This document shows, piece by piece, positions 17,372-25,629 of a stretch of 64,000 nt of DNA. Source of the stretch: VAZQ01 sp963753575 (GTDB taxonomy: Bacteria; Pseudomonadota; Alphaproteobacteria; Rhizobiales; Xanthobacteraceae); the NCBI GenBank assembly GCA_963753575.1, contig CAVWCR010000005.1, positions 62,001-126,000 of the forward strand, read 5' to 3'. Both the position numbers and the translations under genes were made by a program. The notes under the pieces are model-generated. The model was not told where the DNA came from. It saw nothing but the letters and a program-made list of their open reading frames with translations, and made no database searches. The first letter of the stretch is position 1; every line of letters begins with the position of its first letter.

Positions 17372-18880
17372 ATGGCGCGCTTCACGAACCTTGGCGATTT
17401 GGTCGTCCGCGATCGCGATCTCGACAAGGTCGCGGTCATCGATCTTGGCGGCGAACAGGCGCCACGCGAATTCACCTATGCACGGCTCGACCACATGTCG
17501 AACGGCGTCGCCCGCGCGCTACTTAGGCGCGGCCTCAAGCGCGGCGAGCGGGTTTCCATCCTGTCCGCCAATCGGGCCGAATATCTCGCGGCCTATTTCG
17601 GCATCATGCGCGCGGGTCTCGTGGCGGTGCCGGTGAATTTCAAGTTTCCTCGCCAGACCATCCATTTCATCATCAAGGATGCGGGCGCGAGATTTGTGTT
17701 CTGCGACCGGCCGCGCCGCGCCGACTGCCCGGATGGGCTTCCGGTGGTCACCTTCGGCGGCGAGGCTAGTGACAGTTTCGACGCATTTCTCGATGAGGGG
17801 CCGTTTGAAGCTGTGACGCCGGTGCCGGACGAGCCCGGAATGTTTCTCTACACCTCCGGATCGACCGGTACGCCGAAGGGTGTCGTGCTCTCGCATCAGA
17901 GTCACATCTGGGTGGTGGAGGCGCGGCTCGCTCCGGAGCTCGACCGCCACCGCTATCTGATCGCGGCGCCGCTCTATCATATGAACGCGCTGGCGCTCAG
18001 CCAGCTCGCCTGTGCGGCGCACGCCACCAACGTGCTGCTGCCGCAGTTTACCGCGCGCGGCTATATCGAGGCGATCGAGCGCTACCGCACCACCTGGCTG
18101 ACCGCGGTTCCGCCCATGATCGCCATGATGCTGCGTGAGAAGGATCTGCTGGCGCGCACCGATCTGGGTAGCGTCGAATTCATCCGCATGGGCTCGGCGC
18201 CAGTGAGCGCGAGCCTGATGGAGGCGATCCATCAGACGCTGCCACAGGCGGCGGTGACCAACGCCTATGGCACGACGGAGGCCGGGCCCGTTGTGTTCGG
18301 CCCGCATCCGCAAGGGCTGCCGCAGCCGGAGATGTCGGTCGGCTATCCGCATCCCAAAGTGGCGCTGCGGCTCGTCGATGGCGCCAACCGCAACGCCGAC
18401 CAAGGCGTGCTCGAAATGAAGTGCCCGGCGATGATGAACGGCTATCATAACCGGCCCGATGTGCGTCCGCCATTCACCGACGATGGCTTCTACATCTCCG
18501 GTGACGTGTTCCGGCGCGATGAAAATGGATTTCATTATTTCGTTGGCCGCACTGACGACATGTTCGTGTCGGGCGGCGAGAACATCTACCCGGCCGATGT
18601 CGAGCGCATGCTGGAGCGCCATCCCGATGTCGCGCAGGCCGCCGTGGTGCCGATCGACGACGACATCAAGGGCCAGAAGCCGGTCGCGTTCGTGATCCGC
18701 AAGGCCGGCCGCGCGCCGAGCGAGGACGACGTCAAGACGTTTGCGCTCGCCAATGCGCCCGCCTATCAGCACCCGCGCCACGTCTGGTTCGTCGACGAGC
18801 TGCCGCTCGCGTCGACCAACAAGGTCGATCGCGGCGCATTGCATCAGGATGCAGAGAAGCGAATAGCGAATAGCGAATAG
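17372..18880 (+). CDS. AMP-dependent acyl-CoA synthetase/ligase
   Basis: A 502-residue adenylate-forming ligase that would activate an organic acid with ATP and CoA. LYTSGSTGTPKGVVLSH is the phosphate-binding loop, NAYGTTEAGP the adenine-pocket A5 motif, FYISGDVFRRDENGFHYFVG the A7 hinge region and STNKVDR carries the A10 lysine near the C-terminus. The last codons (IANSE and stop) are made by three tandem copies of GCGAATA, so the terminus was probably altered by repeat expansion. Between the thioesterase and the VOC gene it fits the role of pathway entry enzyme. Confidence 0.92.
   Translation: MARFTNLGDLVVRDRDLDKVAVIDLGGEQAPREFTYARLDHMSNGVARALLRRGLKRGERVSILSANRAEYLAAYFGIMRAGLVAVPVNFKFPRQTIHFIIKDAGARFVFCDRPRRADCPDGLPVVTFGGEASDSFDAFLDEGPFEAVTPVPDEPGMFLYTSGSTGTPKGVVLSHQSHIWVVEARLAPELDRHRYLIAAPLYHMNALALSQLACAAHATNVLLPQFTARGYIEAIERYRTTWLTAVPPMIAMMLREKDLLARTDLGSVEFIRMGSAPVSASLMEAIHQTLPQAAVTNAYGTTEAGPVVFGPHPQGLPQPEMSVGYPHPKVALRLVDGANRNADQGVLEMKCPAMMNGYHNRPDVRPPFTDDGFYISGDVFRRDENGFHYFVGRTDDMFVSGGENIYPADVERMLERHPDVAQAAVVPIDDDIKGQKPVAFVIRKAGRAPSEDDVKTFALANAPAYQHPRHVWFVDELPLASTNKVDRGALHQDAEKRIANSE
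18859..18879 (+). repeat. GCGAATA heptamer, three tandem copies
   Basis: Three adjacent GCGAATA units form the last codons and stop of the CoA ligase. A related pair (GCGAATG, GCGAATA) lies at 30159-30172 after another stop codon, so the motif seems to collect at gene ends. Confidence 0.8.
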
Positions 18881-18915
18881 GTCCGCGATCGTTCACGGCA
18901 TAGGAAGATCATGTG

Positions 18916-19818
18916 ATGACGCGAGCCGTCGATCGCCAGCTTCCGCTCGGCGAGGAGATAGTCCTCGATCACGTCGGCCACTTTGTGCCGAATCGCGAGG
19001 CCGCGAGCCGCGCGCTCGCGCGCTGTGGTTTTGCGCCGACGCCGGTTTCGATCCAGGTCAATCCCGACGGCACACCGACCGGAACCGGCAACGTCTGCGC
19101 CATGTTTGCGCGTGGCTATGTGGAGGTGCTGTTCAAGACCGCAGCGACACCGCTTGCTGTCGAGCTCGATACGGCCATGGCGCGCTACCCAGGCGTTCAC
19201 CTTGCGGCCTTCGCGGTCGCGGACGCGGCCAAGGCGCACGCACGCCTCGGCGAGGCGGGCTTTGCGCTGCGCCCGCTCGTCGCCATGCAGCGCCCGGTCG
19301 AGACCGAAACCGGTCCCGCGACGGCCGCCTTCACGGTCGCGCGCGTCGAGCGTGGCGCCATGGCGGAGGGCCGCATCCAGATCCTGACCCATCACACCGA
19401 GGACGCGGTCTGGCAGAAACGCTGGCTCGCTCATCCGAACGGGGCATGCGGGCTTGCAAGTGTCGTGATCGCGGTCGCGGATGTAGAGGAAGCGACGGCG
19501 CGCTTCGTGCGCTTTACCGGTCGTCCCGCGACGCCGACGTGGTCGGGGCAGGTCGTGACGCTCGATCGCGGGCGGATCGAGCTTGTCACGGCCGCGGCTT
19601 TCGAGGTTGTGCTGCCGGAGATTGCGGTCACGAGCCTGCCGTTCATGGGCGCCTATGGCATCGGGGTGGCCTCGCTCGCCGCAACTGAAACGATGCTCAC
19701 GCGCGCCGGGTTGTACACGCGTCGCGCAGGCGATTGCCTGATTGCGCCTTTTCCCGAGGAGCTCGGTCAAGGTGTCTGGCTGTTTGCGGAGAAGAGCGAG
19801 TTCAGCTTGTTCGGATAG
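18916..19818 (+). CDS. VOC/glyoxalase-like domain protein
   Basis: A 300-residue protein beginning with EEIVLDHVGHFVPNREAASR, the usual first strand and histidine of a glyoxalase-like domain. GNVCAMFARGYVEVLF supplies a glutamate-bearing strand, and a second half-domain begins at GLASVVIAVADVEEATARF. This is the layout of the larger glyoxalase-like group often found in hydroxyacid or CoA-thioester pathways. AGGAAG precedes the ATG at 18916 (GTG at 18913 is possible). It is the last gene of the + operon, and a perfect small hairpin follows. The substrate is unknown; epimerase or lyase activity would fit. Confidence 0.75.
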   Translation: MTRAVDRQLPLGEEIVLDHVGHFVPNREAASRALARCGFAPTPVSIQVNPDGTPTGTGNVCAMFARGYVEVLFKTAATPLAVELDTAMARYPGVHLAAFAVADAAKAHARLGEAGFALRPLVAMQRPVETETGPATAAFTVARVERGAMAEGRIQILTHHTEDAVWQKRWLAHPNGACGLASVVIAVADVEEATARFVRFTGRPATPTWSGQVVTLDRGRIELVTAAAFEVVLPEIAVTSLPFMGAYGIGVASLAATETMLTRAGLYTRRAGDCLIAPFPEELGQGVWLFAEKSEFSLFG

Positions 19819-19823
19819 GCGCT

Positions 19824-19841
19824 ACGATCTGATGAGATCGT
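19824..19841. terminator. Hairpin between convergent genes
   Basis: ACGATCT and AGATCGT (7 bp, GATG loop) form a perfect hairpin in the 26-bp gap between the VOC gene (+) and the racemase-like gene (-). It lacks a T-run, so a terminator role rests mainly on position. Confidence 0.4.
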
Positions 19842-19844
19842 GGG

Positions 19845-20501
19845 CTAGCGATCGATGAGGCCGCGCATGCGCGCAACCGTTGCGTCCGGGCCGATCACGA
19901 TACGCCGTGCGATTTCGGGCGGCAGCGGCACTTGCGCCGGCACCATGGATATCTGGCCGAAGACGATGACGTCAAAATCGCCGGCCGCCATCACCTGCTC
20001 GGCGATCAGCTGGTCGTGGGTCGCAACGTCGCCGCTCGTGATGGCGTCGCGCGCGCCCTTGACCCAGAGCTCGCTGATCGTGCGCGTGACACCCGCGCGC
20101 TTCGCCGCGGCATCGAGCGTGCCACGCACGACCGGCATGGCGCGTTTGGCGGTGCACACAAGCAGGATGCGCTCGCCGAGCGTCACCGCCTGCTCCATCA
20201 TCGCCTCTTCGGCACGCAGCACCGGCACGCGCATGTTGGCGCGCGCCTTGTCCACGGCTGGCCCGAAGGTCGAGCCGGAGAACAGGATGCCGTCGGCGCC
20301 GCTCGCTTCGCAGTGGCGCAGCAGGCTTGCCACGCGGTCGTAGATTGCGGGCGCAAGCGTGCCGTCCTGCGGGATGTCAGCATAGAGCAATTCGTCGAGC
20401 AGGTTGAGTGTCTTCGCCTGCGGCCACAGCGTCTTGAACGCCTGGTCGATCGGCGCCATCGCGAGCGGGGTCGGATGAACCAGGAAGACGCGTTTGGGCA
20501 T
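19845..20501 (-). CDS. Asp/Glu/hydantoin racemase superfamily protein lacking both usual cysteines
   Basis: A 218-residue protein beginning MPKRVFLVHPTPLAMAPIDQ, with the two-domain alpha/beta arrangement of the Asp/Glu racemase superfamily. The positions that normally carry catalytic cysteines read DGILFSGSTFG (serine/glycine) and DVIVFGQISM (glutamine). The only cysteines, in RHCEAS and LLVCTAKRA, lie elsewhere. Ordinary two-base racemisation is therefore unlikely; a decarboxylase or isomerase variant is possible. The ATG at 20501 lies 13 bp after the MmgE/PrpD stop, so the two are probably co-transcribed. Family assignment is firm, activity is not. Confidence 0.75.
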   Translation of the reverse strand: MPKRVFLVHPTPLAMAPIDQAFKTLWPQAKTLNLLDELLYADIPQDGTLAPAIYDRVASLLRHCEASGADGILFSGSTFGPAVDKARANMRVPVLRAEEAMMEQAVTLGERILLVCTAKRAMPVVRGTLDAAAKRAGVTRTISELWVKGARDAITSGDVATHDQLIAEQVMAAGDFDVIVFGQISMVPAQVPLPPEIARRIVIGPDATVARMRGLIDR

Positions 20502-20514
20502 AGGATTGCAATGC

Positions 20515-21912
20515 CTACGGCTTCGCCAGGGCCTCGACGAGCGGCCGCACGTCCGCGCTCTCCTCGATCGCCCAGACCTGCGCGGCCAAGCGCTTGGCAT
20601 TGGCCTCGCCATGCACCGGCGCAACCAGCTCGAGGAACTTGCCCTTGAGCCCGTCGTCATCGAACGGCACGAGCCGCGAGCCGAGCGCCTCGTCGGCCTG
20701 CCGGATGAACCTACCACGCGCGGTCGTGACCGTGACGCGCGCCGGCCGCAGCCGCGGATAGAGCCGATCGATCTCGGCGGGTGCTGAGACTTGTATCTTG
20801 CCGGCCAATGCGGCAATCGACGGATCGCGCCGCACATGTTCCTCGAAATACGCAAACCTGATGGCACGGAACTTGAGCGCGAGCGCCATCAGGTAGCGGA
20901 AGCTCAACTGCGAGCTTGCGAAGTCATCCCAGCCGGTTGCCGCATGCTCGGCCGCGATCCGATAGGTCTCGACCGCGACGTGCTGCACTTCCTCGGTGGC
21001 GATGCCTTCGTCCTTCATGAGCGCGATCAGCGCTTCGGTGGCGGGCTGGATATGGCGGCAGCAGGGGTTCGGCTTGATGTAGCAGTCGGTCACCCCGAAC
21101 GGTGCGTCTGGCGGCAGCGTGATCGGGCGCGCGTCCTGGGGGGCGGCATACGCGAACGCCTGCATGAAGCCGTCGCGCGCCTCGAGCACGCCGGGCGGAC
21201 CTTCGACGCCCTGCTCGGCAAGGAGCGCAGCCTGCACGCCCTCGCGCGCGGCGTGGCCGGCGTGCAGCCGCTTGATGTCGGCGCCGCCATTGACGAAGGC
21301 GAACAGGCCCGCCGAGCTTGACGCCGCAATGCCCATCGCGTTGGCGAGCGCGCGCGCCGAGAGCCCGCGCAGCTTGCCGGTCGTCATGGTGGCGCCGAAT
21401 ACCGACACTGCGCCGGTCGGATGAAAGCCGCGATGGCGCAGCGCCGGGTGGCAGGCGCGGCCGATCGCGGTGACGGTCTCGTAGCCGGCGACCACCGCCT
21501 CGATCATGTCCCTGCCGCTCGCGCCCTTGGCATAGCCGACCACCAGCGCCGAGGGGATGACCGTGCAGCCCGGATGCACCGAGCCCTTGGTGTAGCCGTC
21601 ATCGAGCTCGATGCCGTGCGCAGCGGTGCCGCCGAGGAACGCGGCGTCGATCAGGTCGGCGCGCCGCGAGCGGCCGGGCACCGGCACGGCGCCCGTTGCG
21701 CGCACGGCGGCGAGCATTGCTTCGGCGCGGGTCGCGACCTCGCCGCCCGCACCCGCGATCATCACGCCCACGGTGTCGAACAAGTGCCGGCGCGCGTAGT
21801 GGCGCACCTCTTCGCTCAGCATCGCGTAGCGCAGCGCGGCGACGAAGCTGGTGACAGCGTCGGTCGCGCCGGCGGCTGGGTGGCGGGCATGGAGCGCTTC
21901 GGCGTGGGACAT
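20515..21912 (-). CDS. MmgE/PrpD family protein
   Basis: A 465-residue member of the MmgE/PrpD fold, which includes 2-methylcitrate dehydratase and cis-aconitate decarboxylase. Typical stretches are RRHLFDTVGVMIAGAG, AAFLGGTAAHGIELDDGY, HPGCTVIPSAL, GFHPTGAVSVFGA, RLHAGHAAREGVQAALLA and YIKPNPCCRHIQP. GAGGT stands 7 bp before the ATG at 21912. It would add or remove water or CO2 on a tricarboxylic-type acid. It lies between an ADP-forming acyl-CoA synthetase and the racemase-like gene. It is distinct from the paralogue at 59122. Confidence 0.9.
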   Translation of the reverse strand: MSHAEALHARHPAAGATDAVTSFVAALRYAMLSEEVRHYARRHLFDTVGVMIAGAGGEVATRAEAMLAAVRATGAVPVPGRSRRADLIDAAFLGGTAAHGIELDDGYTKGSVHPGCTVIPSALVVGYAKGASGRDMIEAVVAGYETVTAIGRACHPALRHRGFHPTGAVSVFGATMTTGKLRGLSARALANAMGIAASSSAGLFAFVNGGADIKRLHAGHAAREGVQAALLAEQGVEGPPGVLEARDGFMQAFAYAAPQDARPITLPPDAPFGVTDCYIKPNPCCRHIQPATEALIALMKDEGIATEEVQHVAVETYRIAAEHAATGWDDFASSQLSFRYLMALALKFRAIRFAYFEEHVRRDPSIAALAGKIQVSAPAEIDRLYPRLRPARVTVTTARGRFIRQADEALGSRLVPFDDDGLKGKFLELVAPVHGEANAKRLAAQVWAIEESADVRPLVEALAKP

Positions 21913-21968
21913 CCGGGACCTCGTGCGAGAACTCGTCCGCAATCTAGCGCAGCGCGCTCGTGCTGTCG

Positions 21969-24245
21969 TTAGGGGTATTGCCGTGCAAGCCGCACCACCG
22001 CGTCGACCGCCATGACGCCCTCTCCAGCGGCGAGTACGATCAGCGGATTGATCTCGGCCTCCCGCACTGCAGGATCGTCGGCGAGCCGCGAGAGCGCCAC
22101 GATCGCGTGTGCGAGCGCATCGAGATCGCCCTTGGGCTTGCCGCGGAAGCCATTGAGCGTGACCAGGCCGCGCACCTCGCCGATCATTTCGCGAGCGATG
22201 GGGAGATCGACGGGTGCCAGCCGCAGGCTGCGATCGCGGTAGATCTCAGTGAAGAGGCCGCCCATCGCTACCATGATCAGCGGGCCCACGTCGGGATCGA
22301 CCCGATAGCCGATCAGCATCTCGCCGATGCCGGAGACCATCGGCTGCACCAGCACGCGTGTGATGTCGAGGCCGCGCGCCGCCACGTTGTCGCGAATCCG
22401 GCGGCAGGCGATGACGAGCGCGGGACCGTCCGCGACGTTGAGCACGACGCCGCCGGCATCGCTCTTGTGCGCAAGCTCGGCCGAGAGCGCCTTGACGGCG
22501 ACCGGATAGGCGAAGCGCAGGGCAGGGGCGGTCTCGAGATTGGCATCGAGCGCAACCGAAGGCGCGCAGGGGAGGCCGTGCTTTGCGAGCAGCTCATAAG
22601 CGGCAAGCTCATCAACAAGATGCGCACCTCGATGCTGCTGTGAGCTGCTGGAGGGCACTGCAGTTGCGGCGAACTTGGCCTGTTCCCTCCCCCCTTGTGG
22701 GGAAGGGGTGGGGAGGGGGGTGGTTCCGAACGCAGAATCTGTCTTACCCCTCTCCCTGTCCCTCCCCCGCAAGGGGGGAGGGAACGTTGTGGCACAGGCC
22801 TTCGCAATGTCAGCAGCCTGCACCTGTGTAGAGACCTGTGAACCTGAAACAGACAATGGGACGGGCACTTGCCTTCGCAGCGCCGCCGCAATTGCATCCG
22901 CGCAGGCTTCGGGCGTGTGGAAGTTCGGCACGCCGGCGCTGCTGAGCATGGCGAGCGCTTGCGGGGCTTCGGGCGTCAGATATGCCGCGATCGGCGTTGC
23001 GGCCCCTGCGCTGTCGACGATCGGCCGCACCGCGAGCTCCGGACAGAAGCGCGCCGAGGAGCCGACGACGCAAAGGACAAGATCGAACTCGGGCGCGCTG
23101 GTGAGAATGTCGAGCGTGGCCTTCATCACCTCGTAGCGCGTACCGGCGAGGGTAAGATCGACGAGGCGCGCGGGCTTGACGTCGATGCCGGCGGCTTTGA
23201 GGCGCGCGAGCGTTTCGGCGGACGGCGGTGCGATCGTGATGCCACGCATCGCGAGCGGATCGATCGCCGTGGTAGCGCCGCCGCCGGTCGTGGTCACGAC
23301 GCCGACCGCCATACGGCGTGCCGCGGGCGCAGCCGGCACGCGCGTGAGCAGCGGCAAGCCTTCGAGCAAGCCCTCAAGTGTATCGACGCGGGCGATGCCG
23401 CAGGCGGACAGGAACGCGTCTGCCACATCGTCCTCGCCCGCGAGCGCGCCGGTGTGCGTGACTGCAAGCTCGCGCGCCGCCGACGACCGGCCAAGCTTAT
23501 AGGCGAGGATCGGCTTGCCGCGCTCGGCCGCCGCCACGGCGAACCGACGAAGCGCGGCAGTGTTGCGCATGGTCTCCAGAAACAAGAGGTAGCTGTCGAT
23601 GCCGGGGTCGTCGAGCGTGAGCGCGCAAATGTCGCCGAGTGAGAGATCGACCTCGTTGCCGACTGAAACGAGGCCCGCAAACCCGATGCCGCGCGCCTTG
23701 CCGCGCGAAAGAAGCGCTCCGATCATGGTGCCGGAATGGGAGGCCGCAAAGATGCGGCCGGAGGGAAACTCCGTCTCGTCGAAAGCGGCGTTGGCGGTGA
23801 TCAGCGCTTTCGAGCGCAGATCGACCACGCCAAGGCTCGACGGCCCGACGACCCGTATGCCGGTCTCGGCGCAGATGGCGCGCAGCCTTCTGACGCGCGC
23901 CTCGCCTTCCGCACCCGCTTCGGTGAACCCGTCGGCGAGCAGCGTTGCGACCTTGACGCCGAGCCGGCCGGATTCGGCGACCGCTTCGACCGAAGCGTCG
24001 GTTGGCGCCACGACATAAACGTGTTCCGGCACTTCCGGCAGCGCGGCCAGCGAGGGCCACGCGCGCTCGCCCAGCACTGTGTCGCGGCCCGGATTGATCG
24101 GATAGAGGCGGCCGGCGTAGCCCGCCTGGCGCAGATATTTGAGCGGCCGGCCGGCGGTCTTGCCGGCGTCGTTCGATTGCCCGACGATCGCAAGCGAGCG
24201 CGGGGCGAGCAGGAATTGCGCCAGCGAAGCTTGGGGTTCGGTCAT
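21969..24245 (-). CDS. ADP-forming acetate/acyl-CoA ligase, fused subunits, with repeat-derived linker
   Basis: These enzymes interconvert acyl-CoA + ADP + phosphate and acid + CoA + ATP. The 758-residue protein has a CoA-binding domain (residues 10-135), ligase domains with AASHSGTMIG (about 167-176) and the likely phospho-histidine His264 in VTHTGALAGED, then a C-terminal ATP-grasp domain (about 540-755) with AVKALSAELAHKSDAGGV. Residues 486-523, containing FPPPLRGRDRERGKT and PLPTPSPQGGRE, are the translation of a palindromic repeat inserted in frame in the inter-domain linker. An acyl-CoA dehydrogenase gene precedes it and MmgE/PrpD follows. Confidence 0.92.
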   Translation of the reverse strand: MTEPQASLAQFLLAPRSLAIVGQSNDAGKTAGRPLKYLRQAGYAGRLYPINPGRDTVLGERAWPSLAALPEVPEHVYVVAPTDASVEAVAESGRLGVKVATLLADGFTEAGAEGEARVRRLRAICAETGIRVVGPSSLGVVDLRSKALITANAAFDETEFPSGRIFAASHSGTMIGALLSRGKARGIGFAGLVSVGNEVDLSLGDICALTLDDPGIDSYLLFLETMRNTAALRRFAVAAAERGKPILAYKLGRSSAARELAVTHTGALAGEDDVADAFLSACGIARVDTLEGLLEGLPLLTRVPAAPAARRMAVGVVTTTGGGATTAIDPLAMRGITIAPPSAETLARLKAAGIDVKPARLVDLTLAGTRYEVMKATLDILTSAPEFDLVLCVVGSSARFCPELAVRPIVDSAGAATPIAAYLTPEAPQALAMLSSAGVPNFHTPEACADAIAAALRRQVPVPLSVSGSQVSTQVQAADIAKACATTFPPPLRGRDRERGKTDSAFGTTPLPTPSPQGGREQAKFAATAVPSSSSQQHRGAHLVDELAAYELLAKHGLPCAPSVALDANLETAPALRFAYPVAVKALSAELAHKSDAGGVVLNVADGPALVIACRRIRDNVAARGLDITRVLVQPMVSGIGEMLIGYRVDPDVGPLIMVAMGGLFTEIYRDRSLRLAPVDLPIAREMIGEVRGLVTLNGFRGKPKGDLDALAHAIVALSRLADDPAVREAEINPLIVLAAGEGVMAVDAVVRLARQYP
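22683..22784. repeat. Palindromic repeat (CCCTCCCC family) inside a coding sequence
   Basis: TTCCCTCCCCCCTTG at 22683-22697 is perfectly inverted at 22770-22784, with further pyrimidine and purine tracts between. The 102-bp length is a multiple of three and adds 34 codons without a stop to the acyl-CoA synthetase. A related intergenic element lies at 38855-38987. Confidence 0.9.
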
Positions 24246-24281
24246 GCGTTCGGCCTTGGCATTGGACGGTGACTATCCACT

Positions 24282-24372
24282 CCGTCATGGCCGGGCTCGT
24301 CCCGGCCATCCACGTCCTTGCAATGCAAGGAAAGCAAGGCGTGGATGCCCGGCCCAGGGCCGGGCATGACGG
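24282..24372. repeat. Palindromic repeat, GTCATGGCCGGG variant
   Basis: CCGTCATGGCCGGG at 24282 pairs with an arm ending CCGGGCATGACGG at 24372, around an inner CCACGTCCTTG...CAAGGCGTGG stem. It lies between the acyl-CoA dehydrogenase stop and the acyl-CoA synthetase start. Confidence 0.85.
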
Positions 24373-24393
24373 ATCAATTTTGAGGCCGCGACT

Positions 24394-25566
24394 TCACTCC
24401 GCTGCCTGCGGCTTGGCGCGCGGCGGGCGCTGGTCGAAGCGACGGTCGAACACGTGTTCGGCGATGCGGTTCTTGAGCATCTCGATTGAGCCGCCGGCGA
24501 TCATCCAGCCGCGGCAGCGCCGCATGCAATATTCCACCAGGGTTTCGCTCGAATAGCCGAGCGCGCCCATGGTCTGCACGGCTTCGTTGGCGACCTCGAA
24601 GCCGGCCTGGTTGCAGGCAACTTTCGCAACCGATGTCTCGTAGGCTGAGGGCAGCCCGCGGTCGGCGTTGGCGGCGGCGCGATAGAGCAGGAGCTGCGCG
24701 GCATCGAGCTTGATCGCCATGTCGGCGAACTTCCATTGCAGGCCCTGGAACTCGCACAGCGGGCGGCCGAACTGCTCGCGCGTCAAGGCGTGCTCGCGCG
24801 CGCGCTCGTAGGCGTAGCGACCGAGCGCAAGCGAGCGCGCCGAATTGCCGAGCCGCTCGACGTTGAAGGCCGCGATCTGCTTCTTGAAGCCGCCGGGGCC
24901 AAGCAGCACGTTCTCGGCCGGGACGCGGCAATTGTCGAAATGCAGCTCCGACCATTCCTCCCCGCTCATGAAGCTTGAGGGCTTCCCGATCGTGAAGCCC
25001 GGCGTGTCGCGCTCGACGATGACCGAGCCGATGCCGCCAAGGCCCGGCCCATAGCGCAGATAGATGAGAAAGATCTCGGCGTCCGGGCTAAAGGTTGAGA
25101 ACACTTTCGAGCCGTTGATGATGTAGTGCGGGCCGTCGGTTTTGGCATTGGTGACGAGATCGGTGACGGCGGAGCCCGCGTCGGGCTCGCTCATGCCGAG
25201 GCTGATCACCATGTGGCCTTCGAGCAGGCGCTTGAGCCAGCGCTCCTTCTGCGCAGCCGTGGCGTATTCCGCAAACGCGCGGATCGGACCAAAATTGCCG
25301 AACTGCACCACGTCGGCGGAGCGCGGGCAGGCGGACGCGATCTCTTCGATGGCGATGACGGCATCCATCAGCGTGCCACCAATGCCGCCGTCGGCTTCCG
25401 CCAGCGTGATGCCCATGAGGCCCTGCGCATGCATGCGCTTGGCGACGTCGAAGGGAAAGCGCGGATCGTGTGCGCGCTTGAGCGCGCCGGGCGCAAGCTC
25501 CGCGTGCGCGAACTTGCGCACGGCGTCGGCGAACAACTTCTGCTCGTCGGTGAAGTCGAAGTTCAT
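24394..25566 (-). CDS. Acyl-CoA dehydrogenase
   Basis: A flavoprotein of 390 residues with the three-domain dehydrogenase layout: N-terminal helices, the FAD strand LGMSEPDAGSAVTDL, VINGSKVFST-like central sheet (INGSKVFSTF) and FERxGNSARSLALG-type C-terminal helices. The C-terminal position that carries Glu in medium-chain enzymes reads IAGGSIEML. A glutamate is instead present in helix G (Glu237, NVERLGNSA), where isovaleryl-CoA dehydrogenase has its base. This hints at a branched or bulky acyl-CoA substrate. Family assignment is certain and substrate is inferred. It starts the operon leading to the ADP-forming synthetase. Confidence 0.92.
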   Translation of the reverse strand: MNFDFTDEQKLFADAVRKFAHAELAPGALKRAHDPRFPFDVAKRMHAQGLMGITLAEADGGIGGTLMDAVIAIEEIASACPRSADVVQFGNFGPIRAFAEYATAAQKERWLKRLLEGHMVISLGMSEPDAGSAVTDLVTNAKTDGPHYIINGSKVFSTFSPDAEIFLIYLRYGPGLGGIGSVIVERDTPGFTIGKPSSFMSGEEWSELHFDNCRVPAENVLLGPGGFKKQIAAFNVERLGNSARSLALGRYAYERAREHALTREQFGRPLCEFQGLQWKFADMAIKLDAAQLLLYRAAANADRGLPSAYETSVAKVACNQAGFEVANEAVQTMGALGYSSETLVEYCMRRCRGWMIAGGSIEMLKNRIAEHVFDRRFDQRPPRAKPQAAE

Positions 25567-25584
25567 AGCTCCTCGCTCGTCACT

Positions 25585-25620
25585 CGTGTCCCAGGCCTCG
25601 CTCCGCTCGCCCGGGACACG
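25585..25620. repeat. Short palindromic repeat (GTGTCCC...GGGACAC)
   Basis: CGTGTCCCAGGCCTCG at 25585 is inverted in the arm ending CCCGGGACACG at 25620. It is a half-size relative of the GTCGTCCCGG elements, between the binding-protein stop and the dehydrogenase start. Confidence 0.7.
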
Positions 25621-25629
25621 ACCGTCTCT

